Source of the DNA: SG8-4 sp964598225
GTDB lineage: Bacteria; Planctomycetota; Phycisphaerae; Sedimentisphaerales; Anaerobacaceae
Length of the DNA stretch: 64,000 nucleotides
Assembly: GCA_964598225.1 (NCBI GenBank)
Contig: CAZRBG010000004.1
Coordinates: 1-64,000, forward strand
Reading direction: 5' to 3'
Within the stretch, counting starts at the first letter, position 1. The number at the start of each line of letters is the position of its first letter. Below the pieces are notes generated by a model. It searched no databases. It had not been told where the DNA came from and saw only the letters and a list, made by a program, of their open reading frames with translations. The position numbers were made by a program, and so were the translations under genes. Shown here one piece after another: positions 31,030-39,820 of this stretch.

Positions 31030-31144
31030 CCAATGCGCGACCAAAGTCTGCAGGAATCTCGCCCCGTGTTGAATAGACGCCGGGTGTTTTTCCTTTCCAA
31101 ACGACATAGCTGTGATCGCAAGACAGGAGGCGGCGCATTAACAT
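31030..31144 (-). pseudogene. Possible remnant of an RNase HI N-terminal (RHBD) domain
   Basis: On the minus strand, HSYVVWKGKTPGVYSTRGEI resembles the hybrid-binding domain at the front of some RNase HI proteins (YVVWKGxxPGIYxSW). No RNase H catalytic part follows, and the frame runs on into the antisense of the EEP gene. The rest of 31023-31389 holds no feature I can name. Confidence 0.35.
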
Positions 31145-31389
31145 GCGAAGGGCAATACAAGCAGTCTGTACGACGGTCAGGTTCGCTGTTCCATGCGGTT
31201 GGTGTGACGTTGTATTGACAGTATGGGCAAACCAATACCTTAGGTATGAATCGCCCATCCTGCGGATTGCGGATGATGTTTCAATATTTCTTTCGACACA
31301 TACGCGCAATTTTCTATTGCTGCACATCCCCGGTGTCTGATACAATTGTGGTGATGTTTGCTTTTACTGCTGGTTTGTGAGGTGGTTGT

Positions 31390-31641
31390 ATGGACGAATA
31401 TGTCGAGGTTTTTACTGCGAGCGATATTACGTTTGCTTATCTGGTGAAGGCCAATCTGGAGAACGCGGGGATTCCGGTTCATATCGATAATGAGAACCTT
31501 CAGGGGGCCTACTGCCTCGACGGGATGGTTCCACGAGTGCTCGTCCCGGCTGAGAAGGCGGAGGAGGCAAGGCAGATCATCGAAGAGATGCGGCGGTCAG
31601 CAGACAACAAGGAAGGCGAGGAGGACCAAAGCGAGGAATAG
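31390..31641 (+). CDS. DUF2007 domain protein (putative signal-transducing)
   Basis: An 83-residue soluble protein with the DUF2007 pattern: EVFTASDITFAYLVKANLEN, AGIPVHIDNEN and PRVLVPAEKAEEARQIIEE, then an acidic tail. Proteins of this family are small beta-alpha-beta folds of unknown role. The ATG at 31390 follows GAGGTGG. It is convergent with the kinase gene, six bases apart. Confidence 0.8.
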   Translation: MDEYVEVFTASDITFAYLVKANLENAGIPVHIDNENLQGAYCLDGMVPRVLVPAEKAEEARQIIEEMRRSADNKEGEEDQSEE

Positions 31642-31647
31642 CGGGAT

Positions 31648-32874
31648 TTATCTTAGAAGCAGCAGGAGGATGATTATCAGGAGGAAGACGGCGGCAACCG
31701 TGGTTAGGATCAGCACGGCCATCCGGTAGTTTGCGATGGCGTCTTCTTCGTAAGTTTTTTCCTTTTCTTCGACAACTTCTCCCTCTTCAAGTTGTTCGAG
31801 CATTGAAACGTCGAACCTCTTGTGCGCCCGTACGGGAATCTGGCCGTTTTGCAGAGCTTCGAGGTCCTCCAGCAGTTCCTCGACGTTGTTGTAGCGGTCT
31901 TCCCGGCGTTTGGCCATCATGATCTCGACGACTTCGGAGACTCCCGCCGAGAGAGACGTGTTAATGTGATCCGGCGGCACCAGCTTTTCGCGGAGGTGCT
32001 TTCGCATGACGTCGGCGGAGTCCTCGGCCATAAACGGTACGCGGCCGGTCAGCATGTTGTATAAAGTGGCGCCGAGACCGTAAATGTCGGCTCTGCCGTC
32101 GATGTCGATCTTGCCGCGGATCTGCTCCGGCGCGATATAATAGGGCGTGCCGTATGCCTTGCCCGCTTCGCTTTGTGCCGCTTCGACGTCGGTAACGGCG
32201 CGGGCCAGCCCCATATCGGCGAGCTTGACCGTGCCGTTGCTGCTGATCATGATATTCTTTGGCTTGACGTCGCGGTGGATCAGGCCGTTGGCATGCGCGT
32301 GGGCCAGGGCCTTGGCGACCTGCACGATTATATCGAGAGCTTCGGACTCGGAGAAGACCTTGCCCTCCGCGAGGTCGTCGGCGATGGTCTTGCCCTCGAC
32401 GTATTCCATCACGAAATAGTGATATCCGCCCGCCTCGCCGACGTCGATAGCCTGAACGATATTTGGATGATTCAGGCTGCCTGCGGCCTGCCCTTCCTTG
32501 TAGAACCGCTCGACGTACTCGGGGTTCTCGCTGAAGCGTTTCGGCAGGACCTTGATCGCGACCGTCCGGTTCAGACTCAACTGCTTGGCTTTATACACCA
32601 CCGCCATGGCTCCGGCGCCGAGCTTGCCGAGAATCTTGTAGCCGGGAATCTTCTTTGCCGCGGCCTTGCTTTCGGTAAGACTTTCCCTGAGCCTCTCGGC
32701 CTGGCCGGAGGTGATGAATCCCATCTCGACCATCAGGTCCTTGAGAATCACCGGTTTGATCCGACGTCGTTCCTTTAGCTCCTCCTGCGAGCGGCGCAGC
32801 TCCTCATCGGTGCACAGGCCGCGATCAACGACCATTCTGCCGAATACTGTGTCGTAGTTTGTTTCCGTCGTCAT
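31648..32874 (-). CDS. Serine/threonine protein kinase, membrane-anchored
   Basis: A 408-residue eukaryotic-like kinase. The kinase core (about 79-345) has the Gly-rich loop GKLGAGAMAVVYKAK (83-97), catalytic Lys108 (VAIKVL), HRDVKPKN (200-207) and DMG in place of DFG (220-222), then GTPYYIAPEQ. A helical N-terminal region (1-75, FGRMVVDRGLCTDEELRRSQ) recalls the N-domain of GspE-type ATPases. A single C-terminal helix (about 386-407) ends at the stop, so the enzyme would be tail-anchored with no external sensor. I choose MTTETN as start; the frame is open to 32919, and no clear ribosome site is visible for either. Confidence 0.92.
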   Translation of the reverse strand: MTTETNYDTVFGRMVVDRGLCTDEELRRSQEELKERRRIKPVILKDLMVEMGFITSGQAERLRESLTESKAAAKKIPGYKILGKLGAGAMAVVYKAKQLSLNRTVAIKVLPKRFSENPEYVERFYKEGQAAGSLNHPNIVQAIDVGEAGGYHYFVMEYVEGKTIADDLAEGKVFSESEALDIIVQVAKALAHAHANGLIHRDVKPKNIMISSNGTVKLADMGLARAVTDVEAAQSEAGKAYGTPYYIAPEQIRGKIDIDGRADIYGLGATLYNMLTGRVPFMAEDSADVMRKHLREKLVPPDHINTSLSAGVSEVVEIMMAKRREDRYNNVEELLEDLEALQNGQIPVRAHKRFDVSMLEQLEEGEVVEEKEKTYEEDAIANYRMAVLILTTVAAVFLLIIILLLLLR

Positions 32875-33188
32875 AAGTATCAACTCAGGTAAACCGAGGT
32901 GCGCCCGCTGAGGAGCCAATCCTTTGGCATTCGTTTCCGTGAACGAATAATGACCCGAATGCGCAAATTATCGGTCTACAAACGATATTGTCAAAGAAAA
33001 TCTGCCAATTCTCGATAGAAAGACGGCACAAGCAAGACAATCGGCCTTTTGAACCTCCGGGTTTAGCGGTTTTTAGCGTCAAGAACCGCCTGAATAGCGA
33101 GTGGGAGGGCATTTTCTTTGCTGACCATCACTTATTGATGGTTACTATTAACGTACAAATACGTGAGTCATCACGGAATGGAAAATTT
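32875..33188. other. Gap upstream of the kinase without a supported gene
   Basis: About 314 bases. It contains a 7-bp inverted repeat, ATTCGTT-TCCGTG-AACGAAT (32929-32948), that could be an operator for the kinase gene. The plus frame at 32988 has no ribosome site and runs over the end of the neighbouring gene. Otherwise I see nothing in it. Confidence 0.5.
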
Positions 33189-33899
33189 TCACCAGTCTCC
33201 ATTTTCAACATACATTCTGTGAGTATTTGGATCGTACCACAAGCTGCAATACAGTCGCTTTGATTTATCCACCCAGCCATATCGTTCAAGATCATTAAGG
33301 AGATCTTCGGACGGCCACCACTCGGGTGTATCAGGGCTTACTGGCGCGAAGGATTTCGGATTAGCGCCCAGCGTATAAGCCTTAAGCTCCCACTCTCGAA
33401 TCAGCTTCTTTTTCAACAGGTCGTTTTCGGTCTCAAATACTCGCAAGAAATGCCCATCGAGGAAAGCACGGTCATATTCTTCATGGATGAGCCTGTTTCC
33501 GGGAACACGCCAGAAATTTCGGTGATGAATGCAAATGGCCCCTACGGATAGAATACACGCAAGAACAAGACTGACCATCAGGACTTTAATCTTAATACTC
33601 TTCGCAAGAAAAATCGTAATTATCGAAGCCCAAAATAGAAGTATAACGCCAGATACGAGCCAGCCGGTTGTAACGCCAAAAAGGATTACGAGGAACCAAA
33701 CTCCTTCACCATATTCTTGGACTAAATCGGTAGTAATGATAAATCCAACCGGAAAACACAGAAACCATCCCAAGAGAAATGAAAAAAGCGAAACCCATCC
33801 GAAACGAAATCGCTTTTTGCACATTCTGTTCAGAAAGAAAAGAATCGGAGGATTACATAAAAGTATATATAGCAGTGATACTCCTATTAATCGAAGCAT
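33189..33899 (-). CDS. Membrane protein of unknown function
   Basis: A 236-residue protein with four predicted membrane helices (about 4-24, 33-57, 66-96, 103-125) and a soluble C-terminal half (about 130-236) containing YDRAFLDGHFLRVFETENDL and DTPEWWPSEDLLNDLERYGW. I do not recognise a family. It starts one base after the end of the SHOCT/DUF4870 gene on the same strand, so the two are probably cotranscribed. The low GC compared with its neighbours may point to recent acquisition. Confidence 0.65.
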   Translation of the reverse strand: MLRLIGVSLLYILLCNPPILFFLNRMCKKRFRFGWVSLFSFLLGWFLCFPVGFIITTDLVQEYGEGVWFLVILFGVTTGWLVSGVILLFWASIITIFLAKSIKIKVLMVSLVLACILSVGAICIHHRNFWRVPGNRLIHEEYDRAFLDGHFLRVFETENDLLKKKLIREWELKAYTLGANPKSFAPVSPDTPEWWPSEDLLNDLERYGWVDKSKRLYCSLWYDPNTHRMYVENGDW

Positions 33900-33900
33900 T

Positions 33901-34389
33901 TCAGTCCACTTTGCAGAAGTTTATGGACAGCGGATACGGCCATAGCTCGCCGGAGTTGGCTTTTATGCCGCCGATAATAGGGAACAATATAAGCAATATT
34001 CCAAGCACGATCCACATAAAGACCCCGATAATCACCAGACACAGCAGGGTAGATATGATGCCGTAAATAACAGCCGACAGAATCCAGTTAAGAACTATCT
34101 TTCCGTTTTTGTCGATGAACTCGGATTCGTCCTTCTTGATCTGCCACAAGACAACAGGGGCAACCAGCCCCGCTATGGGAACAATGTAGCCGCAGAATTG
34201 TGACAAATGAATGTACATCGACCACACATTGACGTCGGTGCCCGATGTGCTCAGGGTTCCGTGGAGTTGACGCTGTTGCGGCTGATCCTGAGACAGGATG
34301 GACTGCTTGGCTCGCTGGTATTCATCCTCGGAAAGAGTGCCATCCTCACAAAGCTTTTTTAGTTTTTCGATTTCCTCGGCAATACCCAT
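33901..34389 (-). CDS. SHOCT and DUF4870 domain membrane protein
   Basis: A 162-residue protein. Residues 4-31 (EEIEKLKKLCEDGTLSEDEY) are a SHOCT motif, a short helical hairpin often used for oligomerisation. Residues 60-145 are a DUF4870 domain: YIHLSQFCGYIVPIAGLVAP, FIDKNGKIVLNWILSAVIYG and a long hydrophobic hairpin. Three membrane helices are likely. GGAGA precedes the ATG. Function is unknown. Confidence 0.85.
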   Translation of the reverse strand: MGIAEEIEKLKKLCEDGTLSEDEYQRAKQSILSQDQPQQRQLHGTLSTSGTDVNVWSMYIHLSQFCGYIVPIAGLVAPVVLWQIKKDESEFIDKNGKIVLNWILSAVIYGIISTLLCLVIIGVFMWIVLGILLILFPIIGGIKANSGELWPYPLSINFCKVD

Positions 34390-34506
34390 GCGGCTGTTCT
34401 CCTTAAAACCGATTTTCCGTGGAGAGTACTTGTGTTAGTCTCTATCAGATGAATATAATACTTCAGATGAAAAAAGAAACAAAATAATACCCAGGAGACG
34501 GACAAT

Positions 34507-35913
34507 ATGCGACGAAGAGACTTCCTCAGGACAATCGGACTGGCAGCGGCGGCAACGGTATCTTCGGACCTGCGGGCGGCAAGTAAGAAACGCCCCAATA
34601 TTTTGCTTATTACGACCGATCAGCAGTTTGCCGATGCGACAAGCTGCACGATGGGCCCAGAGTATATCAATACTCCAAACATCGACAGTCTCGCCGGGAG
34701 CGGGATGCTGTTCACCAAAGCCTATTGCGCGAATCCTTTGTGCGTTCCCAACAGGACCTCGATTTACACGGGCCGGTATCCGCACGAGCACGGCAAGCAG
34801 ATAAACTCCACACGGCCCATTGAGCCGCAGGAATTTCCCAACATCGGGATGGTTCTCCGAAAGGCGGGCTACGTAACGGGCTATTTCGGCAAGTGGCACC
34901 TGCCTTATCCGTTCAGGAGGAGCACGCCTGAAAAGAGCGGCTACGATCGAACCTTCGATTCACTTGACTACAAGATAGCCACTCCGACGATTGACTTTAT
35001 CGCCAAGAACAAGGATAAGCCTTTCTTCGTCGTTTTTTCGCTGATGAATCCGCACAATATCTGTCAGTACGCAAGAAGCCAACCTCTGCCCGACGGCGAC
35101 ATCGGTGAAGTTCCGCCCCCGGAGCAATGTCCTCCGGCTCCGGCGAATCTGGACAAAGCCCGGAATCGGTCGGATGCGCTGGAGTCGGTCTGGCAGGCCA
35201 GACTCAGGGCAAAATGGAGGAATACCGATAAGAGAATGTTCGCACCGTTGGATGAATGGGGCGCCGACGACTGGCGGAAATACCGCTGGGCATATTATCG
35301 CATGGTGGAGCTTGCAGACAAGGAGATAGGCAAGGTATTATCGACGCTGCGCAGAGCCGGACTGGAGGAGGACACGGTTGTTATTTTTACCTCCGACCAC
35401 GGCGACGGCATAGGCGCACATCGCTGGGCGCAGAAGAACATGTTCTACGACGAGACCGCCCGTATCCCGATGATAGTGAGCCAAAAGGGAACGACGAAGG
35501 TCGGCGCGAGCGACTTCCTTGTAAACAACGGGATCGACATTATGCCGACTATATGCGACTACGCCGGGGTGAAGGCGCCGGACAAATGCAGGGGAGTGAG
35601 CCTGCGCCAAATAGCGGAAATTGGCAAGGCAGGCAGTAAACGTGAATACATCGCGTGCTCGACGCACTTCGTTCAGGATTTGAGAGAAGACGGCAAACCG
35701 ATAGATCTTCAGGGGCGAATGATACGGACGAAGGATTTCAAGTATTACATCTTCGATCAGGGCAGACAGCCCGAGATGTTGATAGATATGAAGAACGATC
35801 CCGGCGAAATGGAAAACCTTGCGGGTAATCCGAGATACGAGAAAGTATTAGAGGAACACCGCGAGATGTTTAAGAGATACAAAAAAGAAAGCAGTGACAC
35901 TTTCCTTGGATGA
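34507..35913 (+). CDS. Sulfatase (formylglycine-dependent), Tat-exported
   Basis: A 468-residue arylsulfatase-type enzyme that removes sulfate esters, most likely from polysaccharides. A Tat-like signal (MRRRDFLRTIGLAAAATV) leads to NILLITTDQQFADA (metal site), Cys79 in CVPNR, the site of formylglycine conversion (C-x-P-x-R), then GYFGKWHLP and FTSDHGDGIGAH with the second metal Asp/His. Ribosome site AGGAGA. No sulfatase-maturing enzyme lies in the window, so it must be elsewhere. Followed by dispersed hairpin repeats. Confidence 0.93.
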   Translation: MRRRDFLRTIGLAAAATVSSDLRAASKKRPNILLITTDQQFADATSCTMGPEYINTPNIDSLAGSGMLFTKAYCANPLCVPNRTSIYTGRYPHEHGKQINSTRPIEPQEFPNIGMVLRKAGYVTGYFGKWHLPYPFRRSTPEKSGYDRTFDSLDYKIATPTIDFIAKNKDKPFFVVFSLMNPHNICQYARSQPLPDGDIGEVPPPEQCPPAPANLDKARNRSDALESVWQARLRAKWRNTDKRMFAPLDEWGADDWRKYRWAYYRMVELADKEIGKVLSTLRRAGLEEDTVVIFTSDHGDGIGAHRWAQKNMFYDETARIPMIVSQKGTTKVGASDFLVNNGIDIMPTICDYAGVKAPDKCRGVSLRQIAEIGKAGSKREYIACSTHFVQDLREDGKPIDLQGRMIRTKDFKYYIFDQGRQPEMLIDMKNDPGEMENLAGNPRYEKVLEEHREMFKRYKKESSDTFLG

Positions 35914-35926
35914 GACCGGCAACTTC

Positions 35927-35944
35927 GGTGGGGCAAGCCCCACC
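35927..35944. repeat. GGTGGGGC hairpin, second copy
   Basis: GGTGGGGC-AA-GCCCCACC, the same 8-bp stem as at 19806-19823 with a different loop, 13 bases after the sulfatase stop. Confidence 0.7.
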
Positions 35945-35959
35945 CTGCATTCTGTCTGT

Positions 35960-36054
35960 TGTCATTCCTGCGAAGCCCGGAATCCATTTGTTCACGAGAT
36001 CTTGGATTCCTGCCCCTGCCTTCGCAGGGGTGACAACCCTTCGCAGGAATGACA
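35960..36054. repeat. TGTCATTCCTGCG inverted-repeat element, second copy
   Basis: Ends TGTCATTCCTGCG (35960-35972) and CGCAGGAATGACA (36042-36054) are identical to those at 3431-3548, but the interior differs (95 versus 118 bases overall). Inner sub-repeats GGAATCCA/TTGGATTCC suggest a nested palindrome able to form a long hairpin. Confidence 0.75.
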
Positions 36055-36081
36055 GAGCGCAGACTCGGGCATGACGTAATG

Positions 36082-36846
36082 TTACAGATTCATGGGGATG
36101 CCGCGATCTCTGAGGTACTCTTTCATCTGGCGGATGCTGTAGTTGCCGAAGTGAGTGATCGAGGCCATCAGGACTGCGTCGGCGTTGCCTTCGACTATGG
36201 CGTCGTAGAGATGATCGAGCTTGCCGGCGCCGCCGGAGGCTATTACCGGGATATTGACGGCATCGGTAATCGCTTTGTTCAGTTCGTTGTCGTAGCCGGC
36301 TTTCGTGCCGTCGGCGTCCATGCTCGTCAGGAGTATTTCGCCTGCGCCGAGCTGCTCGCCGCGTTTGGCCCATTCTACAGCGTCGATGTCCGTCGGTTCG
36401 GTGCCGGCTTTCACTGTGACAATCCACTTGCCGCCGGTAGTCTCCGAGCGGCGGGCGTCAATCGCCAGGACCACGCATTGGTTGCCGAAGCGCTTGGCCG
36501 CCTCAGCGAGAAGATCCGGATTGTTCACAGCCGCGGTGTTGACCGAGACCTTCTCGGCGCCGCTTCGCAGCAGGGTGTCCATGTGTTCGACGGTATATAT
36601 GCCGCCGCCGACTGTGAACGGAATAAAGACGTTCTCGGCGACTTTCTCGACAAGCTCGACGATTGTTTCGCGCGATCTAATCGTGGCTGTGATGTCGAGA
36701 AAAACAAGCTCGTCGGCGCCCGCGTCGCTATACTGCGCACCGAGTTCGACCGGATCGCCTGCGTCGCGAAGGTTCAAAAAGTTGACGCCCTTGACGACCC
36801 GGTTGTCTTTAACATCCAGACATGGGATTATTCTTCTTGTCAGCAT
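36082..36846 (-). CDS. hisF: Imidazole glycerol phosphate synthase, cyclase subunit HisF
   Basis: Uses ammonia from HisH to convert PRFAR into imidazole glycerol phosphate and AICAR, in histidine synthesis. A 254-residue (beta/alpha)8 barrel with the family landmarks IIPCLDVKD (catalytic Asp11), GVNFLNLRDAGDPVELG, FTVGGGIYTVEHM, VVLAIDARR (catalytic Asp about 130) and VIASGGAGKLDHLYDAI. GGTGAT precedes the ATG. hisH lies upstream on the same strand with a 217-base repeat-containing gap, so cotranscription is uncertain. Confidence 0.96.
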   Translation of the reverse strand: MLTRRIIPCLDVKDNRVVKGVNFLNLRDAGDPVELGAQYSDAGADELVFLDITATIRSRETIVELVEKVAENVFIPFTVGGGIYTVEHMDTLLRSGAEKVSVNTAAVNNPDLLAEAAKRFGNQCVVLAIDARRSETTGGKWIVTVKAGTEPTDIDAVEWAKRGEQLGAGEILLTSMDADGTKAGYDNELNKAITDAVNIPVIASGGAGKLDHLYDAIVEGNADAVLMASITHFGNYSIRQMKEYLRDRGIPMNL

Positions 36847-36911
36847 ATAATCACCGCTCGTATGTCGTGTTCAACAAACGTTATCTTGTACTTTTGTTCC
36901 TGTCGAATTAT

Positions 36912-37050
36912 ACGTAAGGGTATCAGAGTACCAGGTTATCAGGGGGCAGTATACCAGGGTCTCAGGGTATCAGGAATGACCCTCTGGGTTCGCCGGCCAG
37001 CGTGAATCGCCCGATATCCTGATAACTGATCCCCACAACCTGATTTCCTG
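36912..37050. repeat. Degenerate TATCAGG-type repeats between hisH and hisF
   Basis: The minus strand repeats CCTGATA/CCTGAGA/CCTGGTA units many times: on the plus strand GTATCAG, GTACCAG, TTATCAG, GTATACCAG, GTCTCAG and TATCAGG occur within 60 bases, and ATCCTGATAACTGATC follows near 37018. Units are 7-10 bases and imperfect. There is no spacer structure, so it is not CRISPR. Confidence 0.55.
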
Positions 37051-37063
37051 ATGCACTGATCGC

Positions 37064-37678
37064 CTACTCCGTTATCGTCCGTTTGCAAATGTCGTAGAAA
37101 TTCTTGAGCACCTGCAGGCCGTAGTTGCCGCTCTTTTCCGGATGGAATTGTAGGCCGTAAATGTTATTCTTCTGTACGGCAGCCACGAGGTCCAAGCCGT
37201 AATCGGTATAGGCTACTTTTGCCTGCGCGTCAGTGACTTGGGCACAGTAAGAATGCGCGAAATAAAAATGTCGCTGCTTGCCGAGACCTGCGAACAGGTC
37301 CATATCTTCGGGCAGTTCGACGAGGTTCCATCCCATGTGAGGGATGACCCTGCCGGGCGGAATTTGGTCTACTTTTCCCGATACCAGCCCCAGTCCCTCG
37401 TGACGTCCGTATTCGCTGCTCTCGTCGAAGAGCATCTGGTACCCCACGCAGATGCCGAGCAGCGGCTTGCCGGCGGCGGCAAGATCCTTTACAAGAGCAC
37501 CGAGCGATCCCAGAGCGTCGACCGCATAGCCGAAAGCCGCCACGCCGGGCAGCACCAGCCCCCAGGCGTCCTCAACGACCTTCGGCTTACAGCTAAGCTC
37601 GGCCTCGTAACCGAGGTGCCGAAATGCGCCGCAAACACTCTTGACATTGCCAACGTTGTAGTCGATAACTACTATCAT
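37064..37678 (-). CDS. hisH: Imidazole glycerol phosphate synthase, glutaminase subunit HisH
   Basis: Class I glutamine amidotransferase that feeds ammonia to HisF. In 204 residues: IDYNVGNVKSV, LVLPGVAAFGYAVDAL, the nucleophile Cys77 in GICVGYQMLFD, and the His-Glu pair in GLQFHPEKSGNYGLQVLKNF. Family members usually have GVGAFGDAM where this one reads GVAAFGYAV, a mild variation. No ribosome site is obvious before the ATG. Other his genes are not in the window. Confidence 0.95.
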   Translation of the reverse strand: MIVVIDYNVGNVKSVCGAFRHLGYEAELSCKPKVVEDAWGLVLPGVAAFGYAVDALGSLGALVKDLAAAGKPLLGICVGYQMLFDESSEYGRHEGLGLVSGKVDQIPPGRVIPHMGWNLVELPEDMDLFAGLGKQRHFYFAHSYCAQVTDAQAKVAYTDYGLDLVAAVQKNNIYGLQFHPEKSGNYGLQVLKNFYDICKRTITE

Positions 37679-37767
37679 CTCAGGATAATTGCCTATTTTC
37701 AGCCGTATGACGTGAAAAATTATAAACTGTTAATTTTAGCCTGCAAATCGCCGATAGTAAATAGCAA

Positions 37768-39636
37768 ATGTGCGGAATAGTGGCATATCTCGGTAAGAAA
37801 GTTGCCCAGCCGATCCTGGTCGAGGGATTGAAACGGCTGGAATATCGCGGCTACGATTCGGCCGGTGTGGCTCTATTGGGCAGCGGCGCGATAAGAGTCA
37901 AAAAGAGCAGCGGCAGGATCAGCGCGCTCGAGGAGATTCTGGATGAGCCCGACGGCAGCGAGACCTTCGGCATAGGGCATACGCGCTGGGCCACCCACGG
38001 TGAGCCAAACACAATCAACGCACATCCTCATCTGGACTATAGCGGCAAGATCGCTCTGGTTCATAACGGCATCATTGAGAACTACGCCACCCTGAAAACG
38101 TGGCTTCGGAACGAAGGCGTTGCATTCCTCAGTGAGACCGATACCGAGGTGGTCGCAAATCTTATCGGCTATTTCTATAATAAATCCGGCGAGATCGACG
38201 GACCGACCCCGACGAACGGGCAAAACAGGTTCGAATGGGCCGTGCAGAGAGCGCTTAGAGAAATACACGGAACTTACGGCCTTGCGATTTTCTGTTCGGA
38301 CTTTCCCGGCGTTCTTATCGGAGCCAAGCTGGGAAGCCCGCTGATTATTGGAATCGGAGACAATGAGTATATTCTCGCCTCTGATGCAGCAGCTATCGTC
38401 GAGCACACCACTCAGGCGATTTATCTTGCCGATAACGAGATGGTTACTATCGGCGCCGACGGATTTCATACCAAGACCATCGACAACGTGACGGTCACCA
38501 AAGACTTGCAGCAAATCGAATTTTCGCTCGAGCAGATCGAATTAGCGGGATTCGAGCATCACATGCTCAAAGAGATCTTCGAGCAGCCCAAAGCGCTGGA
38601 AATCTGTCTGGGCGGGCGAATCGACCGCCATAACCACAAGATCAAACTGGGCGGCATCGCTTCTTACCTGCGCGAGCTGACGCGCACCAAAAGACTGATT
38701 CTAACCGCCTGCGGCACGGCGTTTCACGCCAGCCTGGTCGGAGAATTCCTGTTCGAGCAGTTATCGCGTATACCTGCCGAAACGGAATACGCAAGCGAAT
38801 TTCGATACCGCAATCCGATAATCGAGGACGGCACCGTCGTTATCGCCATAAGTCAATCGGGCGAGACGCTTGATACCTTTGCCGCGATCGAGGAGGCGAA
38901 GGAACGCGGGGCGACCGTTCTCGGTATCGTCAACGTGGTCGGTTCGTCTATCGCCCGGGCCACGGACGCCGGGGTGTACCTCCACGCCGGGCCGGAAATC
39001 GGCGTCGCCAGCACGAAGGCTTTCACCGGCCAGGTTGCAGTTCTGACAATGCTTGCGATTGAGCTGGGCAGAAGAAAACACATCAGCAGCGTCGACGCCG
39101 AGAGATACGTTGAAGAACTGTCGCAGATACCGGAAAAGATCGAGACGATTCTGGCATGCTCGGACCAGGTCAGAGAGATTGCGGCCGCCAACGTCAACGA
39201 GGATAACTGGCTCTTCCTCGGCCGGGGATTCAACTACCCCGTCGCTCTTGAAGGTGCGCTCAAGCTCAAGGAAATCAGCTATATTCACGCCGAGGGACTG
39301 CCCGCCGCGGAGATGAAACATGGCCCGATCGCACTTATCGCCGATGGCATGCCGGCGGTTTTCGTCGCCACCGCCGGGCCACAATACGACAAGATAATGG
39401 GCAACATCGCCGAGGTCAGAGCGCGTGGCGGCAGGACCATCGTCGTTGCCACCGAAGGCGACCGCAACATCGCCGAGCACGCAGACCATCTGATCACCGT
39501 CCCCGACGCTCCGGAATTCCTCCAGCCGATGCTCACAGTAGTGCCGCTGCAACTGCTGGCTTACCACGCTGCCGTTCTGCGAGGCCAGGACGTCGACAAA
39601 CCCCGAAACCTGGCCAAAAGCGTCACGGTGGAATAG
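37768..39636 (+). CDS. glmS: Glutamine-fructose-6-phosphate aminotransferase
   Basis: Makes glucosamine-6-phosphate from fructose-6-phosphate and glutamine, the first step to UDP-GlcNAc for peptidoglycan. 622 residues, as usual. Cys2 after the initiator Met (MCGIVAYLGKK) is the glutaminase nucleophile. The N-terminal domain has TRWATHGEPNTINAHPH; two SIS domains follow with LTACGTAFHASLVGEF, ISQSGETLDTF and GRGFNYPVALEGALKLKEIS; the tail ends DKPRNLAKSVTVE, typical of the family. No glmS ribozyme-like sequence is evident in the short 89-base leader. Confidence 0.97.
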   Translation: MCGIVAYLGKKVAQPILVEGLKRLEYRGYDSAGVALLGSGAIRVKKSSGRISALEEILDEPDGSETFGIGHTRWATHGEPNTINAHPHLDYSGKIALVHNGIIENYATLKTWLRNEGVAFLSETDTEVVANLIGYFYNKSGEIDGPTPTNGQNRFEWAVQRALREIHGTYGLAIFCSDFPGVLIGAKLGSPLIIGIGDNEYILASDAAAIVEHTTQAIYLADNEMVTIGADGFHTKTIDNVTVTKDLQQIEFSLEQIELAGFEHHMLKEIFEQPKALEICLGGRIDRHNHKIKLGGIASYLRELTRTKRLILTACGTAFHASLVGEFLFEQLSRIPAETEYASEFRYRNPIIEDGTVVIAISQSGETLDTFAAIEEAKERGATVLGIVNVVGSSIARATDAGVYLHAGPEIGVASTKAFTGQVAVLTMLAIELGRRKHISSVDAERYVEELSQIPEKIETILACSDQVREIAAANVNEDNWLFLGRGFNYPVALEGALKLKEISYIHAEGLPAAEMKHGPIALIADGMPAVFVATAGPQYDKIMGNIAEVRARGGRTIVVATEGDRNIAEHADHLITVPDAPEFLQPMLTVVPLQLLAYHAAVLRGQDVDKPRNLAKSVTVE

Positions 39637-39753
39637 AACTTACCCCGCGTCCGTCTTTCTAAAACACGCATAGATATAAGATACCGGGGCGGGATCTATA
39701 TGAAGTCTTTCAAAGTGCGTTCTTGCTGTCTCAGGTTGCGCAGAATTTCGATT

Positions 39754-39782
39754 TGACAACACTGCGCTGAGCGGCTATGATT
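39754..39782 (+). promoter_or_regulatory. Promoter of dnaE
   Basis: TTGACA (39754-39759), exactly 17 bp, TATGAT (39777-39782), 38 bases before the dnaE ATG. Near-consensus sigma-70 type. Confidence 0.75.
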
Positions 39783-39820
39783 GTGCAGGTTGATGGTAGT
39801 TAGGAAGGATGGCTTAACTT

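Noticed and set aside
36912..37050. CRISPR array
   Set aside because: Repeats are short, degenerate and lack regular spacers; no cas genes are in the window.
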